From: Lachnospiraceae bacterium AD3010
GTDB lineage: Bacteria; Bacillota; Clostridia; Lachnospirales; Lachnospiraceae
Assembly: GCA_000622025.1 (NCBI GenBank)
Contig: KK211389.1
Location: 315,457 to 359,853, forward strand
Direction: 5' to 3'
Length of the DNA stretch: 44,397 nt
Shown: one piece after another, positions 16,802 through 25,658 of the stretch
Position numbering within the stretch: the stretch's first letter is position 1
How the letters are laid out: each line of letters starts with the position of its first letter
The notes under the pieces: model-generated
The model's input: the letters and a program-made list of their open reading frames with translations, nothing else
What the model was told of the DNA's origin: nothing
Database searches by the model: none
Position numbers and translations under genes: made by a program

Positions 16802-18069
16802 ACTTCGTCTATAGCCTTTCCGATGTCCCTTCTGCAGTATTTATTCTCAAAATCCACCCAGGTAGTTGCTTCATATGCATTTGAACGGGCCCTGTGAAGA
16901 TCCTCTCCCTTTGCTGTTATCCCGAGGACTCTTCCTCCGTTTGTGACTATCCCCTTTGTGCTCTTTTTTGTACCGGCGTGGAAACAGTAATATCCGTCCT
17001 TTCCGTCAAAGCTTTCAAGTCCTTTTATCACATGTCCTTTTGTGTACTTCACGGGATAGCCCTCAGATGCCAGTACTACACAGACAGCGGCATTATCCTC
17101 GAATTCAAGCCTGATCTTGCCAAGAGTGCCGTCAATGCAGGCTTCCATCACATCTATTATATCGTTCTTCATCCTGGGAAGCACCACCTGTGCCTCGGGA
17201 TCTCCGAATCTCGCGTTATATTCCAGTACCTTCGGCCCCTCTGAGGTAAGCATCAGGCCGAAAAAGATCACTCCCTTAAACTCCCGTCCTTCTGCCTTCA
17301 TGGCATCGACTGTTGGCTGGAAGATGGTTTTCTTGCAGATATCATTGATCTTTTTGGTGTAAAAGGGTGAGGGCGAAAAAGTACCCATTCCTCCGGTATT
17401 CAGACCCGTATCACCGTCTCCCGCCCTTTTATGGTCCTGAGCCGAGGACATGATCTTTATTGTCTTCCCGTCACAGAAGGTGAGTACCGATACCTCACGT
17501 CCCGTCATAAATTCCTCGATGACCATCTTATTCCCGGCGGTGCCGAATTTTTTGTCCAGCATTATCTCCTTCACACCGTTCCTGGCTTCATCAAGGGTAT
17601 TGCAGATCAGAACCCCCTTTCCCAGAGCCAGTCCGTCCGCCTTCAGAACGATCGGGAACTTCACATTGTCAAGATAGGAAAGCGCAGATGCCGCATCGGT
17701 AAATACCTCATACGCGGCCGTGGGGATATCGTATTTTTTCATCAGTTCCTTACTGAAGGCCTTTGACCCCTCCAGTATGGCTGCCTTCTTTTCCGGACCG
17801 AAGGCTCTTATACCCGCTTCCTTAAATGCATCCACAAGACCCCCCACCAGAGGATCGTCCGGTCCCACTATGGCAAGATCTATGTCGTGCTTCTTTGCGA
17901 ATTTGACCAGCCGGTCAAACTCCATAACCTTTATATCGGCACATTCAGCCAGGGCCGCTATACCGGCATTTCCGGGAGCGCAATACAGCTTATCACATCT
18001 GGGGCTTTTTTTCACAGCTTCGGCAATGGCATGTTCCCTGCCGCCTCCGCCTACAATAAGGATATTCAT
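16798..18069 (-). CDS. purD: Phosphoribosylamine-glycine ligase PurD
   Basis: Joins glycine to phosphoribosylamine with ATP, the second step of purine synthesis. The 423-aa length is standard. The N-terminal GGGGREHAIAEA motif, LAIVGPDDPLVGG, the ATP-grasp segments VLKADGLALGKGV and VIEEFMTGREVSVL, the metal-binding FGLMLTSEGPKVLEYNARFGDPE region and the C-terminal GRVLGITAKG are all present. It overlaps purN by 4 bp (ATGA) upstream and the zinc-ribbon gene by 4 bp downstream. Confidence 0.97.
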   Translation of the reverse strand: MNILIVGGGGREHAIAEAVKKSPRCDKLYCAPGNAGIAALAECADIKVMEFDRLVKFAKKHDIDLAIVGPDDPLVGGLVDAFKEAGIRAFGPEKKAAILEGSKAFSKELMKKYDIPTAAYEVFTDAASALSYLDNVKFPIVLKADGLALGKGVLICNTLDEARNGVKEIMLDKKFGTAGNKMVIEEFMTGREVSVLTFCDGKTIKIMSSAQDHKRAGDGDTGLNTGGMGTFSPSPFYTKKINDICKKTIFQPTVDAMKAEGREFKGVIFFGLMLTSEGPKVLEYNARFGDPEAQVVLPRMKNDIIDVMEACIDGTLGKIRLEFEDNAAVCVVLASEGYPVKYTKGHVIKGLESFDGKDGYYCFHAGTKKSTKGIVTNGGRVLGITAKGEDLHRARSNAYEATTWVDFENKYCRRDIGKAIDEV

Positions 18070-18689
18070 GACAATTCAACCTTTCCGTCCTTAACCTTTA
18101 TCCTTCCTGATGCTATAAGGTTCACGGCCTCGGGAAGTATCTTCCACTCCGCCTCCTCCATGACCCTTTTCTGCAATGTTTCCGGTGTATCACCCTCTAT
18201 AATATTTACCGCCCTCTGAAGGATTATGGGTCCGCTGTCGCAGCCCTCATCCACAAAATGAACCGTGGCTCCCGTGATCTTCACTCCCCTTTTCAATGCC
18301 TCTTCATGAACCTTCAGGCCGTAAAAGCCCTTCCCGCAGAAGGAGGGGATAAGGGAGGGATGTATGTTTATTATCCTGTTCTCATATTTTTTTACAAGAG
18401 CCGGAGGCAGTACCAGAAGGAATCCCGCCAGTACGATAAGATCCGCTTCCGACTGATCTATGCTTTCGATAAGTGCCTTTTCAAAATCCCGGGGGCTTTC
18501 AAAATCGCTTATCTTTATCACTTCCCGGGGTATCCCGGCTTTTTCTGCTCTGTCAAGTGCCTTTACCGCGCTTTTATTACTTATGACCTTTACGATCCCG
18601 GCATTCCTTACAGTCCCGTCCGCTATGGCATCTATCAGTGCTTGAAGGTTTGTTCCTCCCCCGCTTACAAGCACCGCGACCCTCAGCAT
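18066..18689 (-). CDS. purN: Phosphoribosylglycinamide formyltransferase PurN
   Basis: Transfers the formyl group of 10-formyl-THF to GAR. The 207-aa protein shows the N-terminal [15 protein letters not shown] phosphate loop, the catalytic region [17 protein letters not shown] with the Asn-x-His pair, and [19 protein letters not shown] with the catalytic Asp. I chose the ATG at 18689, which overlaps the purM stop by 7 bp and has an AAAGG at good distance; a GTG 12 bp further upstream is possible but poorly spaced. Confidence 0.95.
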   Translation of the reverse strand: MLRVAVLVSGGGTNLQALIDAIADGTVRNAGIVKVISNKSAVKALDRAEKAGIPREVIKISDFESPRDFEKALIESIDQSEADLIVLAGFLLVLPPALVKKYENRIINIHPSLIPSFCGKGFYGLKVHEEALKRGVKITGATVHFVDEGCDSGPIILQRAVNIIEGDTPETLQKRVMEEAEWKILPEAVNLIASGRIKVKDGKVELS

Positions 18690-19714
18690 AGCTTCACGCA
18701 CCTTTCGTCGGACCTGACCGTTTCTCCCAGAATGTATGCCGTTTCTCCTGCATTATTAAGGATATTTACCGCCCTTTCGGCATCCTCCTGATTTAGCGCA
18801 GCAACCATACCGATACCCATATTGTAGGTATTATACATCATCTTTTCTTCAATATCTCCCTCAGTCATTATCATCTCGAATATGGAAGGAACGGGATATG
18901 ATGACCTTTCTATCCTTGCGGCTATACCCTCCGGCAGCATCCTCGGGATATTTTCATAAAATCCTCCTCCCGTGATGTGGCTGCAGCCCTTTATCCTGAT
19001 CCCTGCATTCTTCAGGGCTTTAAGGGCAGAGACATATATTTTTGTAGGTGTGAGAAGAGCCTCCCCGAGAGATGAGCCTAAGGAATCGAAATAGCGGTTA
19101 AGGCTTTTCTCATTCATCGGGAATATCTTTCTTACAAGGGAAAACCCGTTTGAATGTACTCCGCTGGAAGAAATGCCGACAAGGACATCTCCCGGAACTA
19201 TTCCCTGGCCGTCAGTCATCTCGGCCCTGTCAGCGATGCCCACTGCAAAGCCTGCCAGATCATACTCATCCTCCGGGTAAAAGCCCGGCATTTCAGCGGT
19301 CTCACCGCCGATAAGAGCGGCTCCGCTCATTTCACAGCCTTCCGCGATACCCTTTACTATCTTTTCTATCTTTTCCGGATAATTCTTTCCGCAGGCAATG
19401 TAATCCAGAAAGAAAAGCGGCTCGCCTCCCGCACAGACTATATCATTTACACACATTGCAACACAGTCTATGCCAACGGTGTCATGCTTATCCAGAATAA
19501 ATGCTATCTTAAGCTTTGTACCAACACCATCAGTACCGGAAAGCAGTGTCGGCTCCTTCATTCCGGAAAAGCCCTTTAATGAAAATGCGCCGGAAAAGCC
19601 TCCCAGTCCGCCGATAACCTCGGGTCTGAATGTCTTTTCCACATGCTTTTTTATAAGCTCCACGGAACGGTATCCCGCTTCGATATCCACCCCGGCACTT
19701 TTGTAGTCGTTCAT
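18683..19714 (-). CDS. purM: Phosphoribosylformylglycinamidine cyclo-ligase PurM
   Basis: AIR synthetase, which closes the imidazole ring using ATP. The 343-aa protein has the N-terminal [35 protein letters not shown], the nucleotide-binding region around [14 protein letters not shown], and [17 protein letters not shown], all family hallmarks. An AAGGAT site precedes the start. It follows purE after 71 bp that hold no other gene. Confidence 0.97.
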   Translation of the reverse strand: MNDYKSAGVDIEAGYRSVELIKKHVEKTFRPEVIGGLGGFSGAFSLKGFSGMKEPTLLSGTDGVGTKLKIAFILDKHDTVGIDCVAMCVNDIVCAGGEPLFFLDYIACGKNYPEKIEKIVKGIAEGCEMSGAALIGGETAEMPGFYPEDEYDLAGFAVGIADRAEMTDGQGIVPGDVLVGISSSGVHSNGFSLVRKIFPMNEKSLNRYFDSLGSSLGEALLTPTKIYVSALKALKNAGIRIKGCSHITGGGFYENIPRMLPEGIAARIERSSYPVPSIFEMIMTEGDIEEKMMYNTYNMGIGMVAALNQEDAERAVNILNNAGETAYILGETVRSDERCVKLC

Positions 19715-19785
19715 CGATAATCCTTTCTTCAGGCCTTGGTTTTTCTACGCCTCCTGCGGTTTTCGCAAGTGATGATTCCGGATGG

Positions 19786-20277
19786 TTACCTTCCGGTCAT
19801 TTTCAGCTTCTCGTCCTTTTTCTTTACTTCATCCCGCATCTTTTCGGAAAACTCCTTTAACCTTAAAAGAAGCTTCCCGTCATTTACAGCAAGTATTTTC
19901 GCCGCAAGGATACCCGCGTTTTTAGCCCCGTCTATGGCCACGGTGGCAACAGGGATCCCCGGCGGCATCTGCAGTATGGAATAAAGCGCATCCAGACCCG
20001 ACAGGGACTTACTGTACATAGGTACCCCGATCACGGGAAGGGGAAATATCGCAGCGCACATTCCCGGCAGATGGGCAGCCATCCCGGCTCCTGCGATCAC
20101 TACCTTTATCCCTCTTTTCTCCGCGCCTTTTGCCCATTCAAAGAACTCTTCAGGCTCCCTGTGGGCGGAGATGATGTTCATTTCATATTCTATCCCGAGT
20201 TCGTCCAATACGTCCGCTGCCTTGTTCATTACCGGCAGATCCGAATCAGAACCCATCACTATCGCTATTTCCGGCAT
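19786..20277 (-). CDS. purE: N5-carboxyaminoimidazole ribonucleotide mutase PurE (class I)
   Basis: Converts N5-CAIR to CAIR. The start chosen is the second in-frame ATG (20277), with AGGGG about 10 bases upstream and the usual MPEIAIVMGSDSD beginning; the first ATG, 24 bp upstream, directly follows the terminator hairpin and has no ribosome binding site. The 163-aa protein has GSDSDLPVM, SAHREP with catalytic His39, AGAGMAAHLPGM and VGVP-type motifs of class I. Its usual partner purK is not in the window. It is the first gene of the purine run. Confidence 0.95.
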   Translation of the reverse strand: MPEIAIVMGSDSDLPVMNKAADVLDELGIEYEMNIISAHREPEEFFEWAKGAEKRGIKVVIAGAGMAAHLPGMCAAIFPLPVIGVPMYSKSLSGLDALYSILQMPPGIPVATVAIDGAKNAGILAAKILAVNDGKLLLRLKEFSEKMRDEVKKKDEKLKMTGR

Positions 20278-20303
20278 ATCCTCTTTTCCCCTGTCATTCA
20301 TTG

Positions 20304-20327
20304 AAAAAGCGGCCAGTAACCGCTTTT
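20304..20327 (-). terminator. Intrinsic terminator after the M29 peptidase gene
   Basis: AAAAGCGG / CCGCTTTT forms a perfect 8-bp stem with a 7-nt loop, followed on the minus strand by T5. It lies 16 bp after the peptidase stop and only about 27 bp before the purE start. A possible extended -10 for purE (TG-A-TAAAAT) overlaps the peptidase gene end near 20338-20346. Confidence 0.7.
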
Positions 20328-20342
20328 CGAACTTTCATTTTA

Positions 20343-22349
20343 TCATGTCATGGAAGAAAATGAAAGCGGAGCGTTCAGTTCCTCAGTACCATCGAGCACG
20401 AATAAGCCATTCTCTATCACTGGGTATTCATTCCCTTCGTCATCCACAGCTACTATTGATCCCAGCTCGTCATAGGGTATTGTCACATCCGTATGACATT
20501 CATAATACCTGAAGGATCCATCCGTCTTTCTTTTCTCCGTAAGCTCATTGTCCCTCGAGATGATCTCCCGTCCGTCGGGATTGAAGACCGGGACATCCTC
20601 TTCACGGCTGTAGCAGGTATCCCCAAAGGCAAAATGAGGTCCGGTCTTTTCGGCTATAAGTATCTCAAGCTTTGAAAAAATACCGTATTTCTTTGCCATG
20701 GCATAGGCAGTGGTATTTGTTCCTATGGCAAATTCCCCCACCGGCAGGGTCTCATGATTATGCAGTATGTTCTCCTTTATATACTCCCTGTTTTCCTCTT
20801 TGGTGGCAAAGTTCGTGCAGCTATAATCTGTTATAAAGCCGTCTTGAACCCTGATCTCCAGATTCTCGTATCTTAATCCGAAAAGATATACCTCCGACAC
20901 AAAAAGGATCCCATCCGTTCTGGGAAGGGAGGGGGAAGTAAACACCTCTCCGAGAGGTATATTTACATCCGCAACACAGTTTTCAAAGACCGTCTCTTTC
21001 CCCGGATCCTTAAGTGGATGCAGGGAAACCCTGATATCCGTCCTGTTGCCGTTTCTTCCCCTTACACGTACATAACGCCCTTTTTCCAGCGCCAGTATAA
21101 GCTTCTGCTGTATATCCCTGTACTTTTCGTAATCAAGGGTATTCACCCTTACGGTTTCATCAAAAATCTCTCTGAAATCGGGACCTATCTTCGGAACCGG
21201 GAAAGAAATAATGGTAAATGAACGTTCATCCCCGGGCATATAGCGGTTAACTATCTTTCCCATTTCTGCGGAAAGCTTCAGCATTATATTCTGCTGTGCC
21301 CTTGTTTCCTTCAGGACTTCCTTTTTTATAACCGGAGAAAAGGGTTCATCCCCGAAGGTCTCAAGGACCGCTGGTCCCGCAAAGACCCCCGAGAGCTCCT
21401 TATATTCCTCGTATGCTTTTTCGATGATCTCAAGCTTCCTCTCACAGAAAGCTCTGTCCACAAAAACAGCCTTATCATTTCTATGATCAAATTCCATCTG
21501 CTTATTTGACACGGCTCCGCTGTAGCCGACCCTTGCGGATGAATTCCTGTTCGCACTGTATAGGGCGTGCCTCATAAATACTGTTTTCAAGCCCATTTTC
21601 TCAAAGTTGATAACGGCTGCCCTTATGACTCTTTCAAAGCCCAAACTGTACCTTATACATACGGTCTTTTTCCTTGAAAGATCTTTATTTGTAACTTCAA
21701 AGCCCTTTCTGAAGCCCTCTGTAAAGGTATCTGCCAGAGCTTTTATCTTTTCCTCGCTAAGGGATGACAGATACCTTGAGATCTCCCTTGTGTCATCATC
21801 AATATACTCTCCGAAATCGTCAAGATATGATGGATCCGAAAGATCCGACTCCATTATGAGACGCAGTGCAAAATCATTGGAGGGATCTATCTGTGCCCTG
21901 ACCCTTTCCGTTACGGCATACTCCATATAGTCGAAAACAAAGCTCTTTATGATATTCCTTAAGGTCTCCGTATCAGCTGTACCCTGTTCCTCTTCTTCGG
22001 CAAGAAAGAAGCCGTAGATCTCCAGAAACAGCTCAAGAAGGATCACTTCATCAAAAAGCCGCTTTTCCGCCCTGAAGGGAATGACAGCAAGACTCTGATA
22101 GGCCACAAAGGAAAGAAGCTGCCCTATCCCGTCACCTAAGGAGCGGACTGCAAAAGCCGGATCAAAATAGCTTTCCTCATATCTGCCCGGAAGCGTAGCC
22201 TCATAAGAGGGATTCCGGAAAAAAAGCGCACCTCTCTTAAAATAGTCCTGAAAACTATCCTTTAGTCTGTTTTCATCAGGGATCTCCATTATACGTCCCA
22301 TTGCCAGATCATATCGTTCTGTAAGATCAGACAACTGTAAATCCGACAT
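20343..22349 (-). CDS. M29-type aminopeptidase with extra N-terminal half
   Basis: A 668-aa cytoplasmic protein. The C-terminal half carries the metal and active-site pattern of M29 aminopeptidases (AmpS/PepS): GEVFTSPS with Glu468, VGEFAIGTN with Glu539, GPHFAFGDTCY with His572 and Tyr580, and CHTDVTI with His619 and Asp621; RTDIRVSL lies upstream. These enzymes remove N-terminal residues with two metal ions. Family members are usually near 400 aa, so the first 250 or so residues are an addition I do not recognise; they are mostly helical and rich in acidic and aromatic residues. The start has a strong GGGGAGG and overlaps the membrane protein gene upstream by 24 bp. Confidence 0.85.
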   Translation of the reverse strand: MSDLQLSDLTERYDLAMGRIMEIPDENRLKDSFQDYFKRGALFFRNPSYEATLPGRYEESYFDPAFAVRSLGDGIGQLLSFVAYQSLAVIPFRAEKRLFDEVILLELFLEIYGFFLAEEEEQGTADTETLRNIIKSFVFDYMEYAVTERVRAQIDPSNDFALRLIMESDLSDPSYLDDFGEYIDDDTREISRYLSSLSEEKIKALADTFTEGFRKGFEVTNKDLSRKKTVCIRYSLGFERVIRAAVINFEKMGLKTVFMRHALYSANRNSSARVGYSGAVSNKQMEFDHRNDKAVFVDRAFCERKLEIIEKAYEEYKELSGVFAGPAVLETFGDEPFSPVIKKEVLKETRAQQNIMLKLSAEMGKIVNRYMPGDERSFTIISFPVPKIGPDFREIFDETVRVNTLDYEKYRDIQQKLILALEKGRYVRVRGRNGNRTDIRVSLHPLKDPGKETVFENCVADVNIPLGEVFTSPSLPRTDGILFVSEVYLFGLRYENLEIRVQDGFITDYSCTNFATKEENREYIKENILHNHETLPVGEFAIGTNTTAYAMAKKYGIFSKLEILIAEKTGPHFAFGDTCYSREEDVPVFNPDGREIISRDNELTEKRKTDGSFRYYECHTDVTIPYDELGSIVAVDDEGNEYPVIENGLFVLDGTEELNAPLSFSSMT

Positions 22350-22650
22350 AGATCACACCTCCCCAAAGAACAAGTGTAAAAACAGAAAGGAATGTGCCAA
22401 GCCTTGGAAAGAGCCTGAAGGTCTCCTTTTCCACAAGGCTCACTATCCCGATTATGACACCTGCAAAGCTGAAAAGACAGGACAGGAAGCCCACTGCACC
22501 GAGCCTGGCATCTGCATTACCTCCGGCCTTCAGTACAACGGACAAACACACAAGAAATGAAACAAGGGAGATCACGCCGCTGATAAGCGACGCAATGCCC
22601 TTATATGAGGTCTTCTTACTGGTAAAAAGATACTTTCTGCTAAAGAACAT
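22327..22650 (-). CDS. Small membrane protein (DUF6142-like)
   Basis: A 107-aa protein with a basic N-terminus containing KKTSYKGIASLISG and three hydrophobic segments (about 18-40, 50-72 and 84-106). The pattern recalls the small DUF6142 membrane proteins of Lachnospiraceae; this is from memory only. I start it at the ATG at 22650, which overlaps the stop codon of the 52-aa gene upstream (TGATG) and implies translational coupling; a TTG one codon earlier is less likely. Function unknown. Confidence 0.7.
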   Translation of the reverse strand: MFFSRKYLFTSKKTSYKGIASLISGVISLVSFLVCLSVVLKAGGNADARLGAVGFLSCLFSFAGVIIGIVSLVEKETFRLFPRLGTFLSVFTLVLWGGVIYVGFTVV

Positions 22651-22808
22651 CAAAAGATTATCCTGGATTTCCCGGAGATCAGCTTTCCTCCGGAAATAAG
22701 AAGCAGTATCCCGCTTACAAGTCCCACGACTAAGAGCAGCACTCCGATAATGATATTCACTGCCCCGGAAAATCTCATGCTCCTGTAGATATGTTCATTA
22801 TTTTCCAT
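22650..22808 (-). CDS. 52-aa single-pass membrane protein
   Basis: A short gene starting MENNEHIYRSMRFSG, with one hydrophobic helix (about residues 16-40, VNIIIGVLLLVVGLVSGILL) and a basic end KSRIIF. Support comes from a strong AGGAAAGGG ribosome binding site, a TATAAT promoter just upstream and a TGATG overlap with the next gene. Its size would let many gene finders miss it. Function unknown; probably a partner of the next small membrane protein. Confidence 0.7.
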   Translation of the reverse strand: MENNEHIYRSMRFSGAVNIIIGVLLLVVGLVSGILLLISGGKLISGKSRIIF

Positions 22809-22834
22809 TTGATACCCTTTCCTAAAATTTCTTC

Positions 22835-22864
22835 ATTATAGATAAGATTCTTCGCTTCGCTCAG
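22835..22864 (-). promoter_or_regulatory. Promoter of the small membrane protein / M29 group
   Basis: A perfect -10 TATAAT is the complement of 22835-22840. The weak -35 candidate (CTGAGC, complement of 22859-22864, 18-bp spacing) and the spacer are made by the dispersed repeat at 22846-22870. Confidence 0.45.
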
Positions 22865-22931
22865 AATGACATTAAGCGCTCAGAAAGACATTTAGCGCTC
22901 AGAATGTCATTTAGCGCTCAGAATGTCATCG
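22846..22931. repeat. Dispersed repeat end with four tandem 19-bp copies
   Basis: A short repeat copy (GATTCTTCGCTTCGCTCAG, then AATGAC) at 22846-22870 is followed by three more degenerate copies of its last 19 bp (core AGCGCTCAGAATGTCATTT), with AGCGCT starting at 22875, 22894 and 22913. The last copy includes the pyrE stop codon. Confidence 0.75.
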
Positions 22932-23603
22932 GTTCGCGCCGTATTTACGATAATAATCGTCTATGGCTTCCTTAAGCTTATCGTTTATGATCCTCTGTCC
23001 CTTTACCTCGTGGCTTAGGAGGTATTCCGTAACCTCCGACATTTTCACTATTGCCGTGGTCTTCATCCCGTACTTTTCCGAGATCTCAGTAAGAGCCGAC
23101 TTTTCGCCCTCTCCTCTTTCCTCTCTGTCAACGGAAACACACAGTCCCAGAACGGTAATATCCCCCTGTGCCTTTATTATGGGCAGGGTCTCTCTTATGG
23201 AGGTTCCCGCTGTGGTAACATCCTCGATTATCACTACCCTGTCTTTGTCTCCCACTGGACCGCCAAGGAGTATTCCCTTATCCCCGTGATCCTTTATTTC
23301 CTTACGGTTTGAAGCATACCTGATCTCGCGGCCGTAGAGCTCACTAAATGCTATCACAGTGGCTGTTGAAAGAGGGATTCCCTTGTAGGCCGGACCGAAA
23401 AGTACATCAAAGTCATCACCGAAGGCATCATGTATGGTCTTTGCATAGTACTCACCCAGCCTTTTCAGCTGTGCACCAGTCCTGTAAAAACCCGTGTTTA
23501 TAAAAAAGGGTGTGTTCCTTCCGCTCTTTGTAACGAAGTCCCCGAATTTAAGAACCTCGCAGTCCAGCATAAACTCTATGAATTCTTCCTTATAAGCTTC
23601 CAT
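22926..23603 (-). CDS. pyrE: Orotate phosphoribosyltransferase PyrE
   Basis: Makes OMP from orotate and PRPP. The 225-aa protein has the PRPP loop VVIIEDVTTAGTSIRE, the N-terminal KFGDFVTKSGRNTPFFINTG segment and FGPAYKGIPLSTATV. It overlaps pyrF by 14 bp. The stop codon lies in the last copy of the 19-bp tandem repeat. Confidence 0.96.
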   Translation of the reverse strand: MEAYKEEFIEFMLDCEVLKFGDFVTKSGRNTPFFINTGFYRTGAQLKRLGEYYAKTIHDAFGDDFDVLFGPAYKGIPLSTATVIAFSELYGREIRYASNRKEIKDHGDKGILLGGPVGDKDRVVIIEDVTTAGTSIRETLPIIKAQGDITVLGLCVSVDREERGEGEKSALTEISEKYGMKTTAIVKMSEVTEYLLSHEVKGQRIINDKLKEAIDDYYRKYGANR

Positions 23604-24510
23604 TTATGTCCTCCACCATATCCTTTACTGCTTCTCTCGCCGCCTCCGCGTAGCTTAAACCGTCAAACCTGCTGCTATAGGGCTCCTTCGTATAGGCAGC
23701 TATAATACCTCTTGATGAATTAACTATGGCTCCCAGACCGTCCTCGTTGAAAAATCCCTTTAAGTCCTCTGCCTTTCCGCCCTGGGCTCCGTATCCCGGT
23801 ACCAGTATGAAAGCGTGAGGCATTATCTTCCGGAGGGTCTGTCCCATTTCGGGATAGGTGGCTCCAACCACCGCTCCAACATTGGAGTAGCTGCCCTCCA
23901 TTGAAGAGGCTCCCCATTTTTCAACCTGCTCTGCAACGATCTCATAAAGAGGCTTTCCATCCAGAGCCCTGTCCTGGAATTCTCCGGAGGATTTATTGCT
24001 TGTCTTTACGAGGACAAAGATCCCTGCATCGCTTTTACTGCATACATCGATGAAGGGCTGTACCCCGTCGCTGCCAAGATACGGATTCACTGTGCAGAAA
24101 TCCTCATCAAAGGGACGGAATAGCTTTGACCCGATCTCTATTTCCCCGATATGGGCCTTTGCGTAAGACAGTGAGGTATTTCCGATGTCGCCTCTCTTTA
24201 CGTCTCCTATGACTAAAAGGCCTTTTTCATGACAGTAATCCACGGTATCCTTAAAGGCTTTTAAGCCGGGGATGCCGAACTGCTCATACATTGCGATCTG
24301 TGGTTTTACAGCGGGAATGAGGTCATATACCGCATCCACTATTCCCTTATTAAACCTTAGGATCGCTTCTCCGGCGCCCTCCGGGGTCTCCCCGAATTCC
24401 TTAAAGGCCTCCTTCTTTATATGCTCCGGAACAAAGGACAGGTTCGGATCCAGTCCGACACAGACCGGCGCCTTTGTCTTCTCGATCTTTTGTATCAGCT
24501 TTTGTATCAA
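23590..24510 (-). CDS. pyrF: Orotidine 5'-phosphate decarboxylase PyrF, type 2
   Basis: Decarboxylates OMP to UMP. The 306 aa fit the longer type 2 family. CVGLDPNLSFVP lies at the N-terminus and the catalytic Asp-x-Lys-x-x-Asp set is IGDVKRGDIGNT (Asp103, Lys105, Asp108). The LVPGYGAQGG phosphate-binding segment is near the C-terminus. The start is TTG at 24510 behind a good GGAGG. The first 24 bases are two near-identical 12-bp copies. Paired with pyrE by overlap. Confidence 0.96.
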   Translation of the reverse strand: MIQKLIQKIEKTKAPVCVGLDPNLSFVPEHIKKEAFKEFGETPEGAGEAILRFNKGIVDAVYDLIPAVKPQIAMYEQFGIPGLKAFKDTVDYCHEKGLLVIGDVKRGDIGNTSLSYAKAHIGEIEIGSKLFRPFDEDFCTVNPYLGSDGVQPFIDVCSKSDAGIFVLVKTSNKSSGEFQDRALDGKPLYEIVAEQVEKWGASSMEGSYSNVGAVVGATYPEMGQTLRKIMPHAFILVPGYGAQGGKAEDLKGFFNEDGLGAIVNSSRGIIAAYTKEPYSSRFDGLSYAEAAREAVKDMVEDINGSL

Positions 24511-24539
24511 GTTCTTTTCCTCCGTTTGATGGTTTATCA

Positions 24540-24591
24540 GATCCTTCGCTCCGCTCAGGATGACATTTGATATCTCCGCTCAGGATGTCAC
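24540..24591. repeat. Dispersed repeat copy upstream of the pyrF gene
   Basis: GATCCTTCGCTCCGCTCAGG followed by ATGAC (24540-24564), and a partial second copy CCGCTCAGGATGTCAC at 24576-24591. It fills most of the 86-bp gap between pyrF and the TPR lipoprotein gene; the TPR gene ends 6 bp away. Confidence 0.75.
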
Positions 24592-24596
24592 GGTGC

Positions 24597-25658
24597 TCAC
24601 CGAGTTTTCAAAAATTTATATTCCCTCTTTGCCGCCTCGTCATCGGGGTAGCTCTTCAGGTAGCTTTCCATAAGTACCGCTGCCTTCTTAAAGTCGGAGA
24701 GGTATTCATAAGCCACTATCTGATTGAATAAAAGGGACTGTATGATCTCGCTGTCCCCCTGTTTTAATCCCGTTTCAAAGGACTGAAGGGCATCGGCATA
24801 GTTTCCGGTATCCATTTCACAGAGACCCAGCTGGTTATAGATCTCCACATTTCCCTGATTGTCCTCCAGATAGGTCTTATACAGTGAAGCTGCGTATGAT
24901 TTATCTCCGAGAGCCTCGTAGGTCTTTCCGAGCCAGAGGATCAGCTCCGGATCGGACCCGTCTCCCCTCGCGGCCTCCAGCCTGTCCTTGGCCTCATCAT
25001 ATTCGCCCATAAAGTAATTTAGCTTTCCCTTCTGGAAATCATTTATCTTTGTGAGCTCCATGGCGCTTTTCAGGAAGCTCCCGGCTTCATCGGAGGCCCC
25101 TGCATTTACGAGGCACTCATAGATATCAATGTAGAGATCCGGGTCATCCTTTTTATACGAAACGGCGGAATTAAAGTCCCTGACCGCCATATCGACCTCA
25201 TTTAATGCAAGCTCCGCTTTTCCCCGGAGGAAAAAGGCATCCGGGTCATCCTGCCTTAAGTTTATAATGGAGGTACAGGTTTCTTTTGAAGCGGAGGGAT
25301 CACCGCTTCTGAATTCGGCTACGGCAAGATAAAAGGCCGTGTCAAATTCCAGTCCCCCTATACGGCCGTCAGACTCGCTCAGAGAAGCCTTGAGAGCAGA
25401 TACCGCATTTTTGTAATCGGCCTTGCCCATATAGGCTATGCCCCTGCCCCTGTATGCCTCCTGCAGGTTTTCGTGCTCCTTCTCCGCGGCATCAAAAAAC
25501 TGCAGCGCCGCATCATATTCCTTCTCGGAAACCGCCTGATATCCCAGAAGATTATTGTCCTTTACCGTGACATCATTGCAGCCCGTGAGAAGGATAAGCC
25601 CCACAAACGAAGCTAAAGTGAAGGCTATTATTTTTGAATCGCTTCCCGGTTTATTCAA
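24597..25658 (-). CDS. TPR-repeat lipoprotein
   Basis: A 353-aa surface lipoprotein: signal peptide with lipobox LLTGC, lipidated Cys27. The rest is a chain of about eight tetratricopeptide repeats with the usual A-x-x-x-Y/F-x-x-A pattern (for example EYDAALQFFDAAEKE, YADALQSFETGLKQG). TPR proteins hold partner proteins or peptides; the partner is unknown. The start appears to be TTG at 25658, overlapping the cyclase stop codon as TTGA; no better start lies before the signal peptide. It is likely co-expressed with the diguanylate cyclase. Confidence 0.87.
   Translation of the reverse strand: MNKPGSDSKIIAFTLASFVGLILLTGCNDVTVKDNNLLGYQAVSEKEYDAALQFFDAAEKEHENLQEAYRGRGIAYMGKADYKNAVSALKASLSESDGRIGGLEFDTAFYLAVAEFRSGDPSASKETCTSIINLRQDDPDAFFLRGKAELALNEVDMAVRDFNSAVSYKKDDPDLYIDIYECLVNAGASDEAGSFLKSAMELTKINDFQKGKLNYFMGEYDEAKDRLEAARGDGSDPELILWLGKTYEALGDKSYAASLYKTYLEDNQGNVEIYNQLGLCEMDTGNYADALQSFETGLKQGDSEIIQSLLFNQIVAYEYLSDFKKAAVLMESYLKSYPDDEAAKREYKFLKTR

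Noticed and set aside
19715-20342. Purine riboswitch or PurR box near purE
   Set aside because: The space before purE is only a terminator hairpin; no riboswitch core was seen, and the purE-purM gap shows only a small stem.
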